Of a stretch of 64,000 nt of DNA, positions 46,095-54,772 are shown one piece after another. The number at the start of each line of letters is the position of its first letter. Positions within the stretch are counted from its first letter, which is position 1. The position numbers and the translations under genes were made by a program. The DNA comes from Nostoc sp. NIES-4103 (GTDB taxonomy: Bacteria; Cyanobacteriota; Cyanobacteriia; Cyanobacteriales; Nostocaceae): positions 2,398,208 through 2,462,207 of the forward strand of contig NZ_AP018288.1 in the NCBI RefSeq assembly GCF_002368335.1, read 5' to 3'. Under the pieces are notes generated by a model. That model was given only the letters and a program-made list of their open reading frames with translations. It was not told the origin of the DNA and searched no databases.

Positions 46095-46292
46095 TTATTT
46101 CGCTTTTTTCCGTCCTGCTGTGGTTTCTACAAGTTCGAGTTCTGATAGGCGAAAGGTTATTAATTTATCCCAATTTCCACCTTCAAACAGTACAGCTACC
46201 TTGCCATCACTGACTCGTTGGACGAGTCCTTCATAGCGATAATAGGTATCAGCGGGATTTTTGATACGAACAGTTGCTCCAGGCAGAATCAT
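46095..46292 (-). CDS. ndhS: NDH-1 subunit S
   Basis: 65 residues, SH3-like small beta protein: MILPGATVRIKNPADTYYRY, GLVQRVSDGKVAVLFEGGNW and LITFRLSELELVE are the hallmark stretches of NdhS (Ssl0352 type). NdhS sits on the cytoplasmic arm of the thylakoid NDH-1 complex and helps bind ferredoxin for cyclic electron flow. Length is as expected. It is followed by the HAS-barrel-like gene and preceded by rodA on the same strand, with heptamer repeats on both sides. Confidence 0.9.
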   Translation of the reverse strand: MILPGATVRIKNPADTYYRYEGLVQRVSDGKVAVLFEGGNWDKLITFRLSELELVETTAGRKKAK

Positions 46293-46334
46293 GATTTTTA
46301 CCCTAGCTTGTTTACTGTTAATAGCTTAATACTT

Positions 46335-46400
46335 GTCATTAGTCATTAGTCCTTTGTCCTTTGCTAATGACCAATGACCAATGACCAATGACCAATGACA
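46335..46400. repeat. GTCATTA / GACCAAT array
   Basis: GTCATTA and TCCTTTG units followed by five GACCAAT units and a reversed ACAAAGGAC; the two halves are partly inverted and could fold in the RNA between rodA and ndhS. Confidence 0.75.
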
Positions 46401-46406
46401 AAGGAC

Positions 46407-47723
46407 TCATAAATAATACTTCTGTCGTTGTCGAAAATTTGCTACCGATTCTACTATTCCTAAAGCGATGAAGTTAGTCAACATGGCAGAACGTCCGTAA
46501 CTCATCCAGGGTAGGGGAATTCCTGCCACAGGTGCTAGACCAACAGTCATGCCCACGTTGACAATTAGCTGAAACACAATCATCGACAAAACACCAATAG
46601 CCAACAGTGAACCAAAGTTGTCTTTGGCGGTTTGAGCGATATGCAACAAACGCAAGCAAATCAAGCAGAAGACAAACAATAATAACAAACAACCAACAAA
46701 ACCGAATTCTTCACCAACTGCGGAGAAAATAAAGTCTGTATGCTGTTCTGGCACGAAATTCAGTTGTGTCATTGGCCCCTTGAACAAACCCCATCCCCAA
46801 ATTTCACCAGCACCGATGGCAATGCGAGATTGATTTTGATGATAGCCAGCCCCTAAAATGTCGTGTCCGGGGCGAAGAAATACTGTGAGTCGGTCTTTTT
46901 GATATTCTTTTAAAACATGATTCCAGGCGAAGACTCCTAATTCGCCACCCAGCATGTTGAGTAGCCATGTACTGATACCGCCAATGCCAAACCGTCGCCA
47001 AGGGAGAGTTCGCCAACCCAGAATACCCATAGCAAATGCCCAGATTACCCCTAATGGCCCTAAGGTTATTTCTTTGAATATTACTAATGGTTCTGCTAAA
47101 GGCCAGGATATACCAAATAAAATGGCCGCTACTATGGGAGAAATCAATAGTATCAACCAACCGGGGTTCGCATTTGCCCAATACAACATCCCCAAGACTA
47201 TCGCCCCAAACACTAACGATGTTGCCAAATCAGGTTGAACAAACACCAATAACCAAGGCAAAGCAGTAAATGCCAAAGCGCGGAAAAAGTTAGGTAAAGT
47301 TGCAGCAGTACGTTTATGTAGTAAAGCTGCTAAGGTGATAATTACCCCTACTTTGGCGAATTCCGAGGGTTGCACATTGAAACCAGCAATGCTGATCCAC
47401 CGCTGCGCTCCTTTGGCACTAGTACCAGCCACCATCACAATAATCAAGCTGAGGTTTGTGAGTGCGTATGTTATCCAATGCCACTGCATGAGATTTTCGT
47501 AACGGCAGCGAGCTAAAAACAACGCTATGAAAGCCCCAATACCGGCTACTAGCCAGTGCCACCACCAGTCAGTTACCGGCTGCTTGAGTTCCGTACTCAG
47601 AATCATAATGCCGCCAAAAATACTGACACCAACAGGCAAACAAAATAACAGCCAATCTACTTGCTGCCAGGGCTTAACCCAATAGTTCCAACGAATTTTG
47701 GGGAGCGAACGTTTTAACAACAT
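46407..47723 (-). CDS. FtsW/RodA/SpoVE-family SEDS protein (RodA-like)
   Basis: 438 residues with about ten membrane helices. SEDS features: GAQRWISIAGFNVQPSEFAKV split at QPSEFAKV, DLATSLVFG, YHQNQSRIAIGAGEIWGWGL cut at QSRIAIGAGEIWGWG, and PEQHTDFIFSAVGEEFGFVG near the C-terminus. SEDS proteins polymerise peptidoglycan strands from lipid II with a partner penicillin-binding protein. RodA acts in elongation and FtsW in division; the sequence features and lone context lean towards RodA. An insertion of extra hydrophobic residues in the middle makes it a little longer than typical RodA. Confidence 0.88.
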   Translation of the reverse strand: MLLKRSLPKIRWNYWVKPWQQVDWLLFCLPVGVSIFGGIMILSTELKQPVTDWWWHWLVAGIGAFIALFLARCRYENLMQWHWITYALTNLSLIIVMVAGTSAKGAQRWISIAGFNVQPSEFAKVGVIITLAALLHKRTAATLPNFFRALAFTALPWLLVFVQPDLATSLVFGAIVLGMLYWANANPGWLILLISPIVAAILFGISWPLAEPLVIFKEITLGPLGVIWAFAMGILGWRTLPWRRFGIGGISTWLLNMLGGELGVFAWNHVLKEYQKDRLTVFLRPGHDILGAGYHQNQSRIAIGAGEIWGWGLFKGPMTQLNFVPEQHTDFIFSAVGEEFGFVGCLLLLFVFCLICLRLLHIAQTAKDNFGSLLAIGVLSMIVFQLIVNVGMTVGLAPVAGIPLPWMSYGRSAMLTNFIALGIVESVANFRQRQKYYL

Positions 47724-47889
47724 TGTGCGATTTTAGACTTTAGCTTTGAGAATTCAAATTTATTGACTTAACAAGCGTCAAGTGTAAAGAATGAAAATTT
47801 TCTACTTCACACTTCAGCATTAATCTTGACTATTAATAATCTGTATTCCTAGGTTATTGCCTAGGAACCAGACAAAAATTAAAAATTCA

Positions 47890-48960
47890 TCATGTCAAGG
47901 CTACAACTGATACTCTACCAGCGATGGCAAGAGCGATCGCTTTTAATGCTTTTGCCGAAGCTGAATCAGGATCAGCAACGACTATGGGGACACCATTGTC
48001 ACCCCCAACCCTGGTAGAAATCTCTAGCGGTATGCACCCTAATAACGGTACTTCCAACTCTGCTGCTGTTTTGGAGCCACCACCAGAACCAAAGATGTCA
48101 TACTGCTTATCTGGTTGGTCTGGGGGAATAAAATAGCTCATGTTCTCTACTATCCCCAACACTGGAACGTTCATTTGCTGGAACATCCGCAAACCCTTGC
48201 GAGAATCCAACAGCGCTACAGTTTGGGGTGTAGTGACAATTACTGCCCCTGACATCGGTACTGATTGCGTTAAAGTTAACTGAGCATCTCCAGTTCCCGG
48301 TGGCATATCTACAATTAAATAGTCCAGTTCTCCCCATTCCACTTGATAGAGAAACTGGCGAATCACTCCATTGAGCATGGGGCCGCGCCAAATCACTGGC
48401 TGATCTCGGTCAATCAAAAAGCCCATCGAGACTAATTTGACACCGTGATTAAAAGCAGGTTCTAGGACTTCACCTTTTTCTGTGGAACGCACAACAATTT
48501 CAGCATCAGCTAGTCCTAGCATGGTGGGATCATTGGGGCCGTAAATATCGGCGTCCAATAAACCGACTTTAGCCCCCGTTTGCGCCAAAGCCACAGCTAC
48601 GTTGACCGCCACAGTACTTTTACCAACACCACCTTTGCCACTGGAAACCGCCAGAATATTTTTCACACCAGGAACGCCACTGCGATCGGGTAAGCTTTTC
48701 TGTTGGGGTGTTTCTGCTGTTACATCTACACTCACTTCTGTAACGCCTGGTAGTTTTTTAACAGCCTTTTCACAATCTTCAACAATAAATTCACGTAACG
48801 GACAGGCGGGTGTGGTCAACACTAAAGTGAAGCTCACTTTACCCCCGTCAATTTTGACATTGCGAATCATATTCAGTTCTACCAGACTCTTACGGAGTTC
48901 TGGGTCTTGCACTGGTCGCAACACTTCTAAAACAGAGCGAGAATCGAGGACATCGTACAT
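47890..48960 (-). CDS. mrp: Mrp/ApbC-type iron-sulfur cluster carrier ATPase
   Basis: 356 residues from the ATG at 48960 (MYDVLDSRSVLEVL); longer in-frame starts lack support. An N-terminal MIP18/DUF59 domain (VLRPVQDPELRKSLVELNMI, residues ~10-30, with CPLREF) is followed by the ParA-like ATPase with the deviant P-loop SSGKGGVGKST, DADIYGPND and DMPPGTGDAQLT. It binds and transfers Fe-S clusters in the cytoplasm. The C-terminal CxxC of many Mrp proteins is absent: after ENMSYF the sequence is IPPDQPDKQYDIFG, a form I associate with cyanobacterial members. Confidence 0.92.
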   Translation of the reverse strand: MYDVLDSRSVLEVLRPVQDPELRKSLVELNMIRNVKIDGGKVSFTLVLTTPACPLREFIVEDCEKAVKKLPGVTEVSVDVTAETPQQKSLPDRSGVPGVKNILAVSSGKGGVGKSTVAVNVAVALAQTGAKVGLLDADIYGPNDPTMLGLADAEIVVRSTEKGEVLEPAFNHGVKLVSMGFLIDRDQPVIWRGPMLNGVIRQFLYQVEWGELDYLIVDMPPGTGDAQLTLTQSVPMSGAVIVTTPQTVALLDSRKGLRMFQQMNVPVLGIVENMSYFIPPDQPDKQYDIFGSGGGSKTAAELEVPLLGCIPLEISTRVGGDNGVPIVVADPDSASAKALKAIALAIAGRVSVVALT

Positions 48961-49379
48961 AAAACAATTCAAAATTAAAAATGAAGAAATGCGTTCCCCC
49001 AAGGGGTTGTCGAACACATCGTGGTGTGCCTCTTGGCTATTGACCAGATGCAAATTAGCTGTGTTTTTACTGTCACCGCTGTAATGAAATTTAAGAAATT
49101 TTCATTATCACCTAATAAAATCTTAACTTTCTTTAGCAAATGGGGATTAGGTATTGGGGATTGGGTACTGGGGATTGGGTATTGGGGATTAGGAAAACTC
49201 TTAAATAGTCGCCAGTCGCCATTACCCCTAATCCCCACTCCCTCTGGTCGTGGGGGCCCCGAGTTCCCCAGTCACCAGTCCCTAGTCCCCATTGCCCCTA
49301 ATCCCCACTCCCTCCGGTCGTGGGGGCCCCGAGTTCCCCAGTCACCAGTCCCCAGTCCCTAGTCCCCAGTCCCCAGTCC
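48961..49379. other. repeat-dense intergenic region
   Basis: Upstream AT-rich sequence of mrp, then heptamer arrays and two tandem copies of a GTCGTGGGGGCCCCGAG-containing unit about 67 bases apart (49248-49275 and 49317-49342). Open frames here translate the repeats only. Confidence 0.7.
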
Positions 49380-49380
49380 C
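49140..49380. repeat. heptamer arrays with two GGGGGCCCC elements
   Basis: GGGGATT/GGGTACT units, then two copies of a unit reading CCCCTAATCCCCACTCCCTC, a GGTCGTGGGGGCCCCGAG palindromic part and AGTCACCAGTCCC, then CCCAGTC units to the end. The same palindromic element is at 12254 and 13927. Confidence 0.8.
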
Positions 49381-49904
49381 TAAAAATCAAAACAACTATC
49401 GTCAATGGATTTTTTCTTTCCTGACACTGCTTGTAATGCCGTCTTTTCTACTGCCTCGACTAGGGAACGTGCTACACGATCTGCATAAGGACGAGACAAT
49501 GACCAAATCAGTGGAGATAACCAACCGCGAAGGGTTACAGAATAAGACAAGCAAGTGCCACAGACTGTGGACTCTACTTGGTAAGTTACTCGTTCCTCAA
49601 TACCAGGAATCGCCAGTACTCGAATACTCAGCATTTCTCTAGGATTAACGCGTTCTACAAAAATTTGGATGGGAATTGGTGAAAAGCGCGTCACAGCTTG
49701 AAAAATCAATCCTGGTTTAGGTACTAATCCGTGGGGGACATTGGTACTTTTGAGCAGTGGATGCCAGGAAACGTCTGTTAAGTCAGCCACCTTCAACCAC
49801 AGTTCATCTACAGAAGCAGAACTAATTTCTCGATACGTTCGTACCAGAGAAGCGCAAAACCGACGACGTTCGCGGTGGATGAATTTGGATAACCAACCTC
49901 GCAT
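49380..49904 (-). CDS. SRPBCC (START-like) family protein
   Basis: 174 residues. The layout YREISSASVDELWLKVADL, then WHPLLKSTNVPHG, IFVERVNPREMLSIRVL and a closing long helix (PYADRVARSLVEAVEKTAL) fits a helix-grip SRPBCC protein that binds a hydrophobic ligand. The basic N-terminus (HRERRRF) may touch membranes or nucleic acid. Two cysteines (STVCGTCLSY) are near the centre. Ligand and role are unknown; the gene stands alone. Confidence 0.7.
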   Translation of the reverse strand: MRGWLSKFIHRERRRFCASLVRTYREISSASVDELWLKVADLTDVSWHPLLKSTNVPHGLVPKPGLIFQAVTRFSPIPIQIFVERVNPREMLSIRVLAIPGIEERVTYQVESTVCGTCLSYSVTLRGWLSPLIWSLSRPYADRVARSLVEAVEKTALQAVSGKKKSIDDSCFDF

Positions 49905-50592
49905 TTGCCTAATCCTCCTCGCTACACACTTGCTGGTAACTCTGGCATGGTTGGATCACACTTTCTCAAATTTGCCCTTAGCATAGCAAGCCCCAATTGG
50001 GCAGTATGGAGAATAACGCGATCGCGCTTTGAGTTTAAACCTCAACTCAGGGAACACCAGAATCAATATAGTTAAGAATTGTTTAACAGTTCAGTTTGTA
50101 CCTTGATGCCTTAAAGTAAAGAGTGCTTGTAGATTCATTCACCAGAGTCTGGTGTTGACAGTAGAATTTTTCCATCAATAAGTTCAAAAAAGTTCAAAAA
50201 AAACTCAGTCAATATACAAGCCTATACGCTTTGAGGGAAAATAACTCTAGTCACGCCCATCAAACTCAAGAAGTCTGAAGATCAAAGGATGAACAATGAA
50301 GCGAAAGCTAAAGAGCGCATACCTCGCCCCTGTGAGCGAAAAAAATCTGTTTTTTTTTCGATATTCATATCTCAATGCTTGATGGGTGGGGCATTTAAGA
50401 GTTCATCCTACCTTCGGGTTCTCCTGTGGAGTACGGGAAGCTGCCCAAAGGGCATCTACATCTTTCAGCCTTGACATTAAGAAAAAAGAAGATTGGGCAA
50501 ATTGAGCCTGATTGTTGGTTCATCTTGCCCACAAATTTTTAAACTAAAAATTTGTGGCTTTGTGGAAATTGTAATTTAGATTCGGGAATCCT
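49905..50592. other. intergenic region with a GC-rich, hairpin-rich segment
   Basis: Mostly AT-rich. Between about 50380 and 50475 there is a more GC-rich segment with short perfect stem-loops (CTCC-TGT-GGAG at 50421-50431; TGCCC-AAA-GGGCA at 50442-50454). The open frame over 50289-50474 has no coding character. The segment may be a small RNA or hemF leader. Confidence 0.45.
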
Positions 50593-51648
50593 ATGTTGAC
50601 CAACTCGCAAACCCCCACTGTAGAAGCATTACCATCCAAGTCTTTACCAGGAACTGATGCTCAAGCTAGGGTCAGTCGATTCATGAAACAGTTGCAAGAT
50701 GAAATTACCCAAGCTTTAGCAGAACTGGATGGTGTGGGACAGTTTCATGAAGATAGTTGGGAACGCCCAGAAGGGGGTGGTGGGCGATCGCGTGTGCTGC
50801 GTGATGGTGCAATATTTGAACAAGCAGGTGTAAACTTTTCTGAGGTTTGGGGTTCTCATCTGCCAGCATCGATTTTAGCCCAACGCCCAGAAGCCGCTGG
50901 ACACGGTTTTTATGCTACAGGTACTTCACTAGTCCTACACCCACGTAATCCTTATGTGCCCACAGTCCACCTGAACTACCGCTACTTTGAAGCGGGGCCA
51001 GTATGGTGGTTTGGTGGTGGTGCTGATTTGACACCTTACTACCCCTTTGCCGAAGATGCTGCCCATTTTCATCAAACGCTAAAGCAGGCTTGTGACCAAC
51101 ACCACCCAGAGTATTACCCAGTGTTTAAGCGTTGGTGTGATGAATATTTCTACCTCAAGCATCGCGGTGAGACACGCGGTGTTGGTGGTTTGTTCTTAGA
51201 TTATCAAGATGGTCAAGGTAATTTATACCGCGGCCCCGACCCCAATGGAGAAGCAGCCAATTATAGTAACAAAATAGGAGCGATCGCGCCACGCAATTGG
51301 GAAGATTTATTTGCGTTTGTCCAAGACTGTGCCAGGGCATTTTTGCCAGCTTACGTGCCAATTGTACAACGGCGGCATGGGATAGAATATGGCGATCGCG
51401 AACGGAATTTTCAACTCTACCGCCGGGGCAGGTATGTAGAATTTAACTTGGTTTATGACCGAGGGACAATTTTTGGTCTGCAAACCAACGGACGCACAGA
51501 ATCTATTCTCATGTCCTTACCACCCTTGGTGCGCTGGGAATATGGTTATCAGCCAGAACCCAATACCAAAGAAGCCGAGTTGTACGAAACCTTCCTCAAA
51601 CCTCAAGATTGGATAAACTGGACACCAGTTCATAAGGCTGAATCTTGA
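50593..51648 (+). CDS. hemF: oxygen-dependent coproporphyrinogen III oxidase
   Basis: 351 residues. Conserved HemF segments are clear: GGGGRSRVLRDGAIFEQAGVN cut at SRVLRDGAIFEQAGVNFS, PTVHLNYRYFE, WWFGGGADLTPYYPF, RGVGGLFLDYQ and RGRYVEFNLVYDRGT. It converts coproporphyrinogen III to protoporphyrinogen IX with molecular oxygen, a soluble step shared by haem and chlorophyll synthesis. The gene stands alone with an upstream region of nearly 700 bases. In heterocysts, where oxygen is low, a separate HemN would be needed; none is in view. Confidence 0.95.
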   Translation: MLTNSQTPTVEALPSKSLPGTDAQARVSRFMKQLQDEITQALAELDGVGQFHEDSWERPEGGGGRSRVLRDGAIFEQAGVNFSEVWGSHLPASILAQRPEAAGHGFYATGTSLVLHPRNPYVPTVHLNYRYFEAGPVWWFGGGADLTPYYPFAEDAAHFHQTLKQACDQHHPEYYPVFKRWCDEYFYLKHRGETRGVGGLFLDYQDGQGNLYRGPDPNGEAANYSNKIGAIAPRNWEDLFAFVQDCARAFLPAYVPIVQRRHGIEYGDRERNFQLYRRGRYVEFNLVYDRGTIFGLQTNGRTESILMSLPPLVRWEYGYQPEPNTKEAELYETFLKPQDWINWTPVHKAES

Positions 51649-52073
51649 AGCGCAAAGTTGTAGGGGCGGGTTTTTGAAGAAACTCAATTAGTAGCAAGAT
51701 ATGCGTACTTTACCCGCCCGTACAGGAGGCGCAAAGTTATTTCTCCCTCATCTCCCCCATCCCCCTCATCTCCCCTATCTTCCTCATCCCCCCATCCCAC
51801 CACTCATTACTTCTAGTACTACTCACCACTATTTTGGTGAGTTAAACTACTAAAAGTAAGCACCTAGCAAAAAAAGGTGACAAATTTAGCTGAAGCTTGT
51901 TAACCTCAAGTGTTAGCACTGAATAAATTTTGTGGCTGGTGAGTCAACTAACTCTCTAGAAGTCATTCTAGGTAGAGTCAGTAAATATTGCCTTTAGGCA
52001 ATGCTTTTGGCTCACCAATCACAAATTAGATCAGCGGCAGTTAATTTTGAGATGAGTGCCACGGGGAGGCTTA
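51649..52073. other. intergenic region
   Basis: A palindromic GTAGGGGCGGG...CCCGCCCGTAC repeat (51660-51725), CTCATCCCC-type units (51745-51800), then AT-rich promoter DNA of the STAS gene with GGGGAGG just before its start. No gene is seen. Confidence 0.6.
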
Positions 52074-52442
52074 GTGATTCAGATAGAACAAACAACTTAT
52101 ACAACCCAAGACGGTAATACCGTTATTGTTTTGACACCAGCAGGCCGCCTGGATATCACCACTGCTTGGCAATTTCGCTTGAAATTACAAGAGTGTATTT
52201 CCAAACTCAGTCACCATGTAGTTGTAAATCTCGGCCAGGTAAATTTTATTGATAGTTCTGGTTTGACATCTTTGGTTGCTGGTATGCGCGATGCTGATAA
52301 AGTCAAAGGCAGTTTCCGCATCTGCAATGTACATCCAGAAGCCAAACTTGTGTTTGAAGTAACGATGATGGATACGGTATTTGAAATCTTTGAAACAGAG
52401 GAGGAAGCTTTAGAAGGTGTACCTCGTAGCATCGCCAGCTAA
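52074..52442 (+). CDS. STAS-domain anti-sigma factor antagonist
   Basis: 122 residues. I place the start at the GTG at 52074, five bases after GGGGAGG; an earlier GTG at 52056 lies before that ribosome site. VIVLTPAGRLDITTAWQFR and VNFIDSSGLTSLVAGM, with the phosphorylatable serine at position 61 or 62 of DSSGL, are typical SpoIIAA/RsbV features. Such proteins bind an anti-sigma kinase when unphosphorylated. The partner kinase and phosphatase are not in this window, so its pathway is unknown. Confidence 0.88.
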   Translation: MIQIEQTTYTTQDGNTVIVLTPAGRLDITTAWQFRLKLQECISKLSHHVVVNLGQVNFIDSSGLTSLVAGMRDADKVKGSFRICNVHPEAKLVFEVTMMDTVFEIFETEEEALEGVPRSIAS

Positions 52443-52527
52443 ACAAAGAGTTAGGAGTTGATAGTTAGGAGTGAGGAATTAATTCACAACTCATAACTGA
52501 TAACTCCTAACTGATAACTCCTAACTT
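52443..52527. repeat. GTTAGGA and AACTCCT heptamer arrays
   Basis: GAGTTAGGAGTTGATAGTTAG then TAACTCATAACTGATAACTCC: the two halves are reverse complements in large part and could fold, between two convergent genes. Confidence 0.7.
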
Positions 52528-52530
52528 TAC

Positions 52531-53127
52531 TTAGTACTGTTCTCGCTTAGTGTAGCGATAAGGCCCCATAATTGCTCCCCAAGTGGCTTTTCCTGTCTCT
52601 GGGTCAATTCCTTTATCGTAGCTGTTAAATGCCGTTGCCGTGGCTTCAAATCCCAAGGAAACTTGTATGCTATTGCCAAGATAAGTAAAGCTGCAACGAG
52701 TTTCTGGAACTGGAGTAGCGGTAAACTTATAGCTATTGGGGGCTAATATTTTTTGGGTGACTGTGAGGATGCAGCCTGGTAGTAAATCTAATTGCTCAAT
52801 TGCCAGTGTCTTAAGTAAAGCAGGATTTTGACCTGCACCACTTAAGGCACTTGGGTCTTTGAGCATATAGTACTGCACTTGTATGGCTGAAAGCGAGTCA
52901 GAACCAGGCATTAACCGCATAATTCTTTGGCGGTATGGACGGTCTAAATTAATAATATTGGCTTGTTCAGCGAACAAGGTGATACTGTCTTCGGAAAATA
53001 AATCAACCGGTCTAAGCCACATCCTTAGGTGGACATACCACACAGGTTCTGCCAAGGCTTGCTCTTGATTATCAAATTCACCAGCTAGGTATTTCCCTAG
53101 GGCTATTAAATCTGGCGATAAGCTCAT
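52531..53127 (-). CDS. CpcT/CpeT-family phycobiliprotein lyase
   Basis: 198 residues. Family features: LAGEFDNQEQALAEPVWYVHL split at FDNQEQALAEP, RPYRQRIMRLMP, and YGLE-type GFEATATAFNSYDKGIDPETG near the end. CpcT/CpeT proteins are lipocalin-like and attach bilin to a Cys of phycobiliprotein beta subunits (CpcT: Cys-153/155 of phycocyanin). More than one copy is usual in Nostoc, so this may be either the active lyase or a paralogue. It diverges from the thf1 gene, 171 bases away. Confidence 0.88.
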   Translation of the reverse strand: MSLSPDLIALGKYLAGEFDNQEQALAEPVWYVHLRMWLRPVDLFSEDSITLFAEQANIINLDRPYRQRIMRLMPGSDSLSAIQVQYYMLKDPSALSGAGQNPALLKTLAIEQLDLLPGCILTVTQKILAPNSYKFTATPVPETRCSFTYLGNSIQVSLGFEATATAFNSYDKGIDPETGKATWGAIMGPYRYTKREQY

Positions 53128-53298
53128 AAATGTGATGCATAATCACTGGATATATTAATTTTTGGTTAGTTCATTAGCAAAGAGGGGTCATACCCCTCAT
53201 CGTGCTAGTTTAAGTAAAGCTTCTGTTCGGAAACCTGAACTTGGCAAAGTAGCCCATAAGGGAGAGAATAAAATAACGTCGCCCTTAACATTTTCTTT

Positions 53299-54003
53299 GT
53301 GAATAACGTCCGTACCGTCTCTGATACAAAGCGAACTTTTTATTCCCTTCACACCCGACCGATTAACACAATTTATCGTCGGGTCGTGGAAGAGTTGATG
53401 GTGGAAATGCATCTGCTGTCAGTGAATGTCGATTTTAGCTACAATCCAATTTATGCCTTGGGCGTCGTCACATCTTTTGACCGCTTCATGCAAGGCTATG
53501 AACCAGAACGAGATAAAGAATCAATTTTTAACGCTTTATCTCAGGCTGTAGAGCAAGATCCGCAACGTTATCGACAGGAAGCCCAACGGCTACAAACTCT
53601 AGCTAAGAGTTTACCAGCTAGGGATTTAATTGCGTGGCTAAGCCAAACTAATCATTCAGTTGGGGATGCTGACTTGCAAGCACAACTGCAAGCGATCGCT
53701 AATAATCCTAATTTTAAATACAGTCGTTTGTTTGCAATTGGTTTATTCTCGTTATTGGAGTTGGCAGATCCAGAATTAGTTAAAGACGAAAAGCAACGCA
53801 CTGAGGCTTTGAAAACTATCGCTGCTGGCTTAAAGCTATCTGAGGAAAAACTCAACAAAGATTTAGAGTTATACCTTTCTAATATAGACAAGATGGCACA
53901 AGCACTGATAGTAATGGCAGATATGGTTTCAGCAGATCGCAAAAAACGCGAACAGCGCAAACAACAAAGTACGCCAGTTGCTCCTCCCACTGCCAATGAA
54001 TAG
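53299..54003 (+). CDS. thf1: Psb29/Thf1 (thylakoid formation 1) protein
   Basis: 234 residues starting at a GTG (MNNVRTVSDTKRTFYSLHTR). The conserved front half reads RPINTIYRRVVEELMVEMHL and VNVDFSYNPIYALGVVTSFD cut at NPIYALGVVTSFD, followed by YRQEAQRL. The C-terminus is a long charged coiled-coil-like helix. Psb29/Thf1 works in photosystem II biogenesis and repair and interacts with FtsH proteases in cyanobacteria. Length fits. It is divergent from the bilin lyase. Confidence 0.93.
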   Translation: MNNVRTVSDTKRTFYSLHTRPINTIYRRVVEELMVEMHLLSVNVDFSYNPIYALGVVTSFDRFMQGYEPERDKESIFNALSQAVEQDPQRYRQEAQRLQTLAKSLPARDLIAWLSQTNHSVGDADLQAQLQAIANNPNFKYSRLFAIGLFSLLELADPELVKDEKQRTEALKTIAAGLKLSEEKLNKDLELYLSNIDKMAQALIVMADMVSADRKKREQRKQQSTPVAPPTANE

Positions 54004-54004
54004 T

Positions 54005-54075
54005 GAAAAGTTAGGAGTTAGGAGTTAAGAGTTAGGAGTTATTAAGAACTCATAACTCATATCTCATCACTCTTA
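54005..54075. repeat. GTTAGGA / ACTCATA arrays
   Basis: Short heptamer arrays between two convergent genes, partly inverted relative to each other. Confidence 0.7.
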
Positions 54076-54078
54076 ACT

Positions 54079-54444
54079 TTAAACACCCAATAATTTATAG
54101 ATTAAGCTGTTGATGATAGTGAGTGCGAACGCCCCTAGCACCGCACTCCAAATACCGAAGCGCAAGCGAAAGCCTTCTACCAACCAAGCAGCAATACTAA
54201 AACAAACAACGGCAATCATAAATGTGAAAATGCCGGATAACAAATCAAACGTGAGTAAATTTGGTACGGCAAATACAAGGCGTAAAATGGGTCTTACTAT
54301 TGCCGTAACAATACCAAGAACCGCCGCAGATAAAAATGCTTTTTGAGGACTGTCAACTTCAACTCCCAAAGGCAGCTTGCTAATAATTAACAAGCTGATA
54401 GACGATACTATCCAAACAACTAAAAGCGTTAGAATTTCATTCAT
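54079..54444 (-). CDS. phage holin 4-type small membrane protein
   Basis: 121 residues with four hydrophobic helices (about 5-23, 34-54, 60-85 and 93-118) and short polar links, including VDSPQKAFLSAAVLGIVTAI and RPILRLVFAVPNLLTFDLLSG cut at VPNLLTFDLLSG. This fits the phage_holin_4_2 / YvlD-type family, which is common in bacterial chromosomes and not by itself a sign of a prophage. Role unknown. Confidence 0.8.
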   Translation of the reverse strand: MNEILTLLVVWIVSSISLLIISKLPLGVEVDSPQKAFLSAAVLGIVTAIVRPILRLVFAVPNLLTFDLLSGIFTFMIAVVCFSIAAWLVEGFRLRFGIWSAVLGAFALTIINSLIYKLLGV

Positions 54445-54772
54445 TAGCCATAACCCCTGAAACGCAAATGGCGATTGGCGGTAAATAAATTACTCAGTCT
54501 ATCGATAGAAAAATCTTTGCAGGTCAATCAATTATTTGTAAATTAGCAGATTTTTTTCTCTAACCAGAATTTATTCCGTATATCTTTAGGTTTTGGGAAT
54601 TGGGAATTGGGAATGGGGCATGGGGCATGGGGCATGGGGCATGGGGCATGGGGCATGGGGCATAGGGTATGGGGCATGGAGAATTAGTTATTTCTCCCCT
54701 GCTTTGTTCTCTCCCTCATCCCCCTCATCTCCCCCATCTCCCCCATCCCCCCATCTCCTTATCTCCTCTACC
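54445..54772. other. intergenic region with GGGGCAT array
   Basis: AT-rich upstream DNA of the holin-like gene, the GGGGCAT array (54597-54680) and CATCTCC/CCCCAT units to 54770. No gene is seen. Confidence 0.7.
54597..54680. repeat. GGGGCAT heptamer array
   Basis: About nine units of GGGGCAT. A reverse-complement array (ATGCCCC units) lies at 56579-56642, so the two arrays flank exbD-exbB as inverted repeats. Confidence 0.85.

Noticed and set aside
49021..49642. Open frames on the plus strand before and over the START-like gene
   Set aside because: The translations repeat PLIPTPSGRGGPEFPS because of the GGGGGCCCC units; the minus-strand gene explains the rest.
50289..50474. 61-residue frame before hemF
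   Set aside because: Composition is not protein-like and overlaps the hairpin-rich segment; no family features.
54079..54444. Prophage remnant, because of the holin-like gene
   Set aside because: No other phage gene is near, and this holin-like family is widespread on chromosomes.
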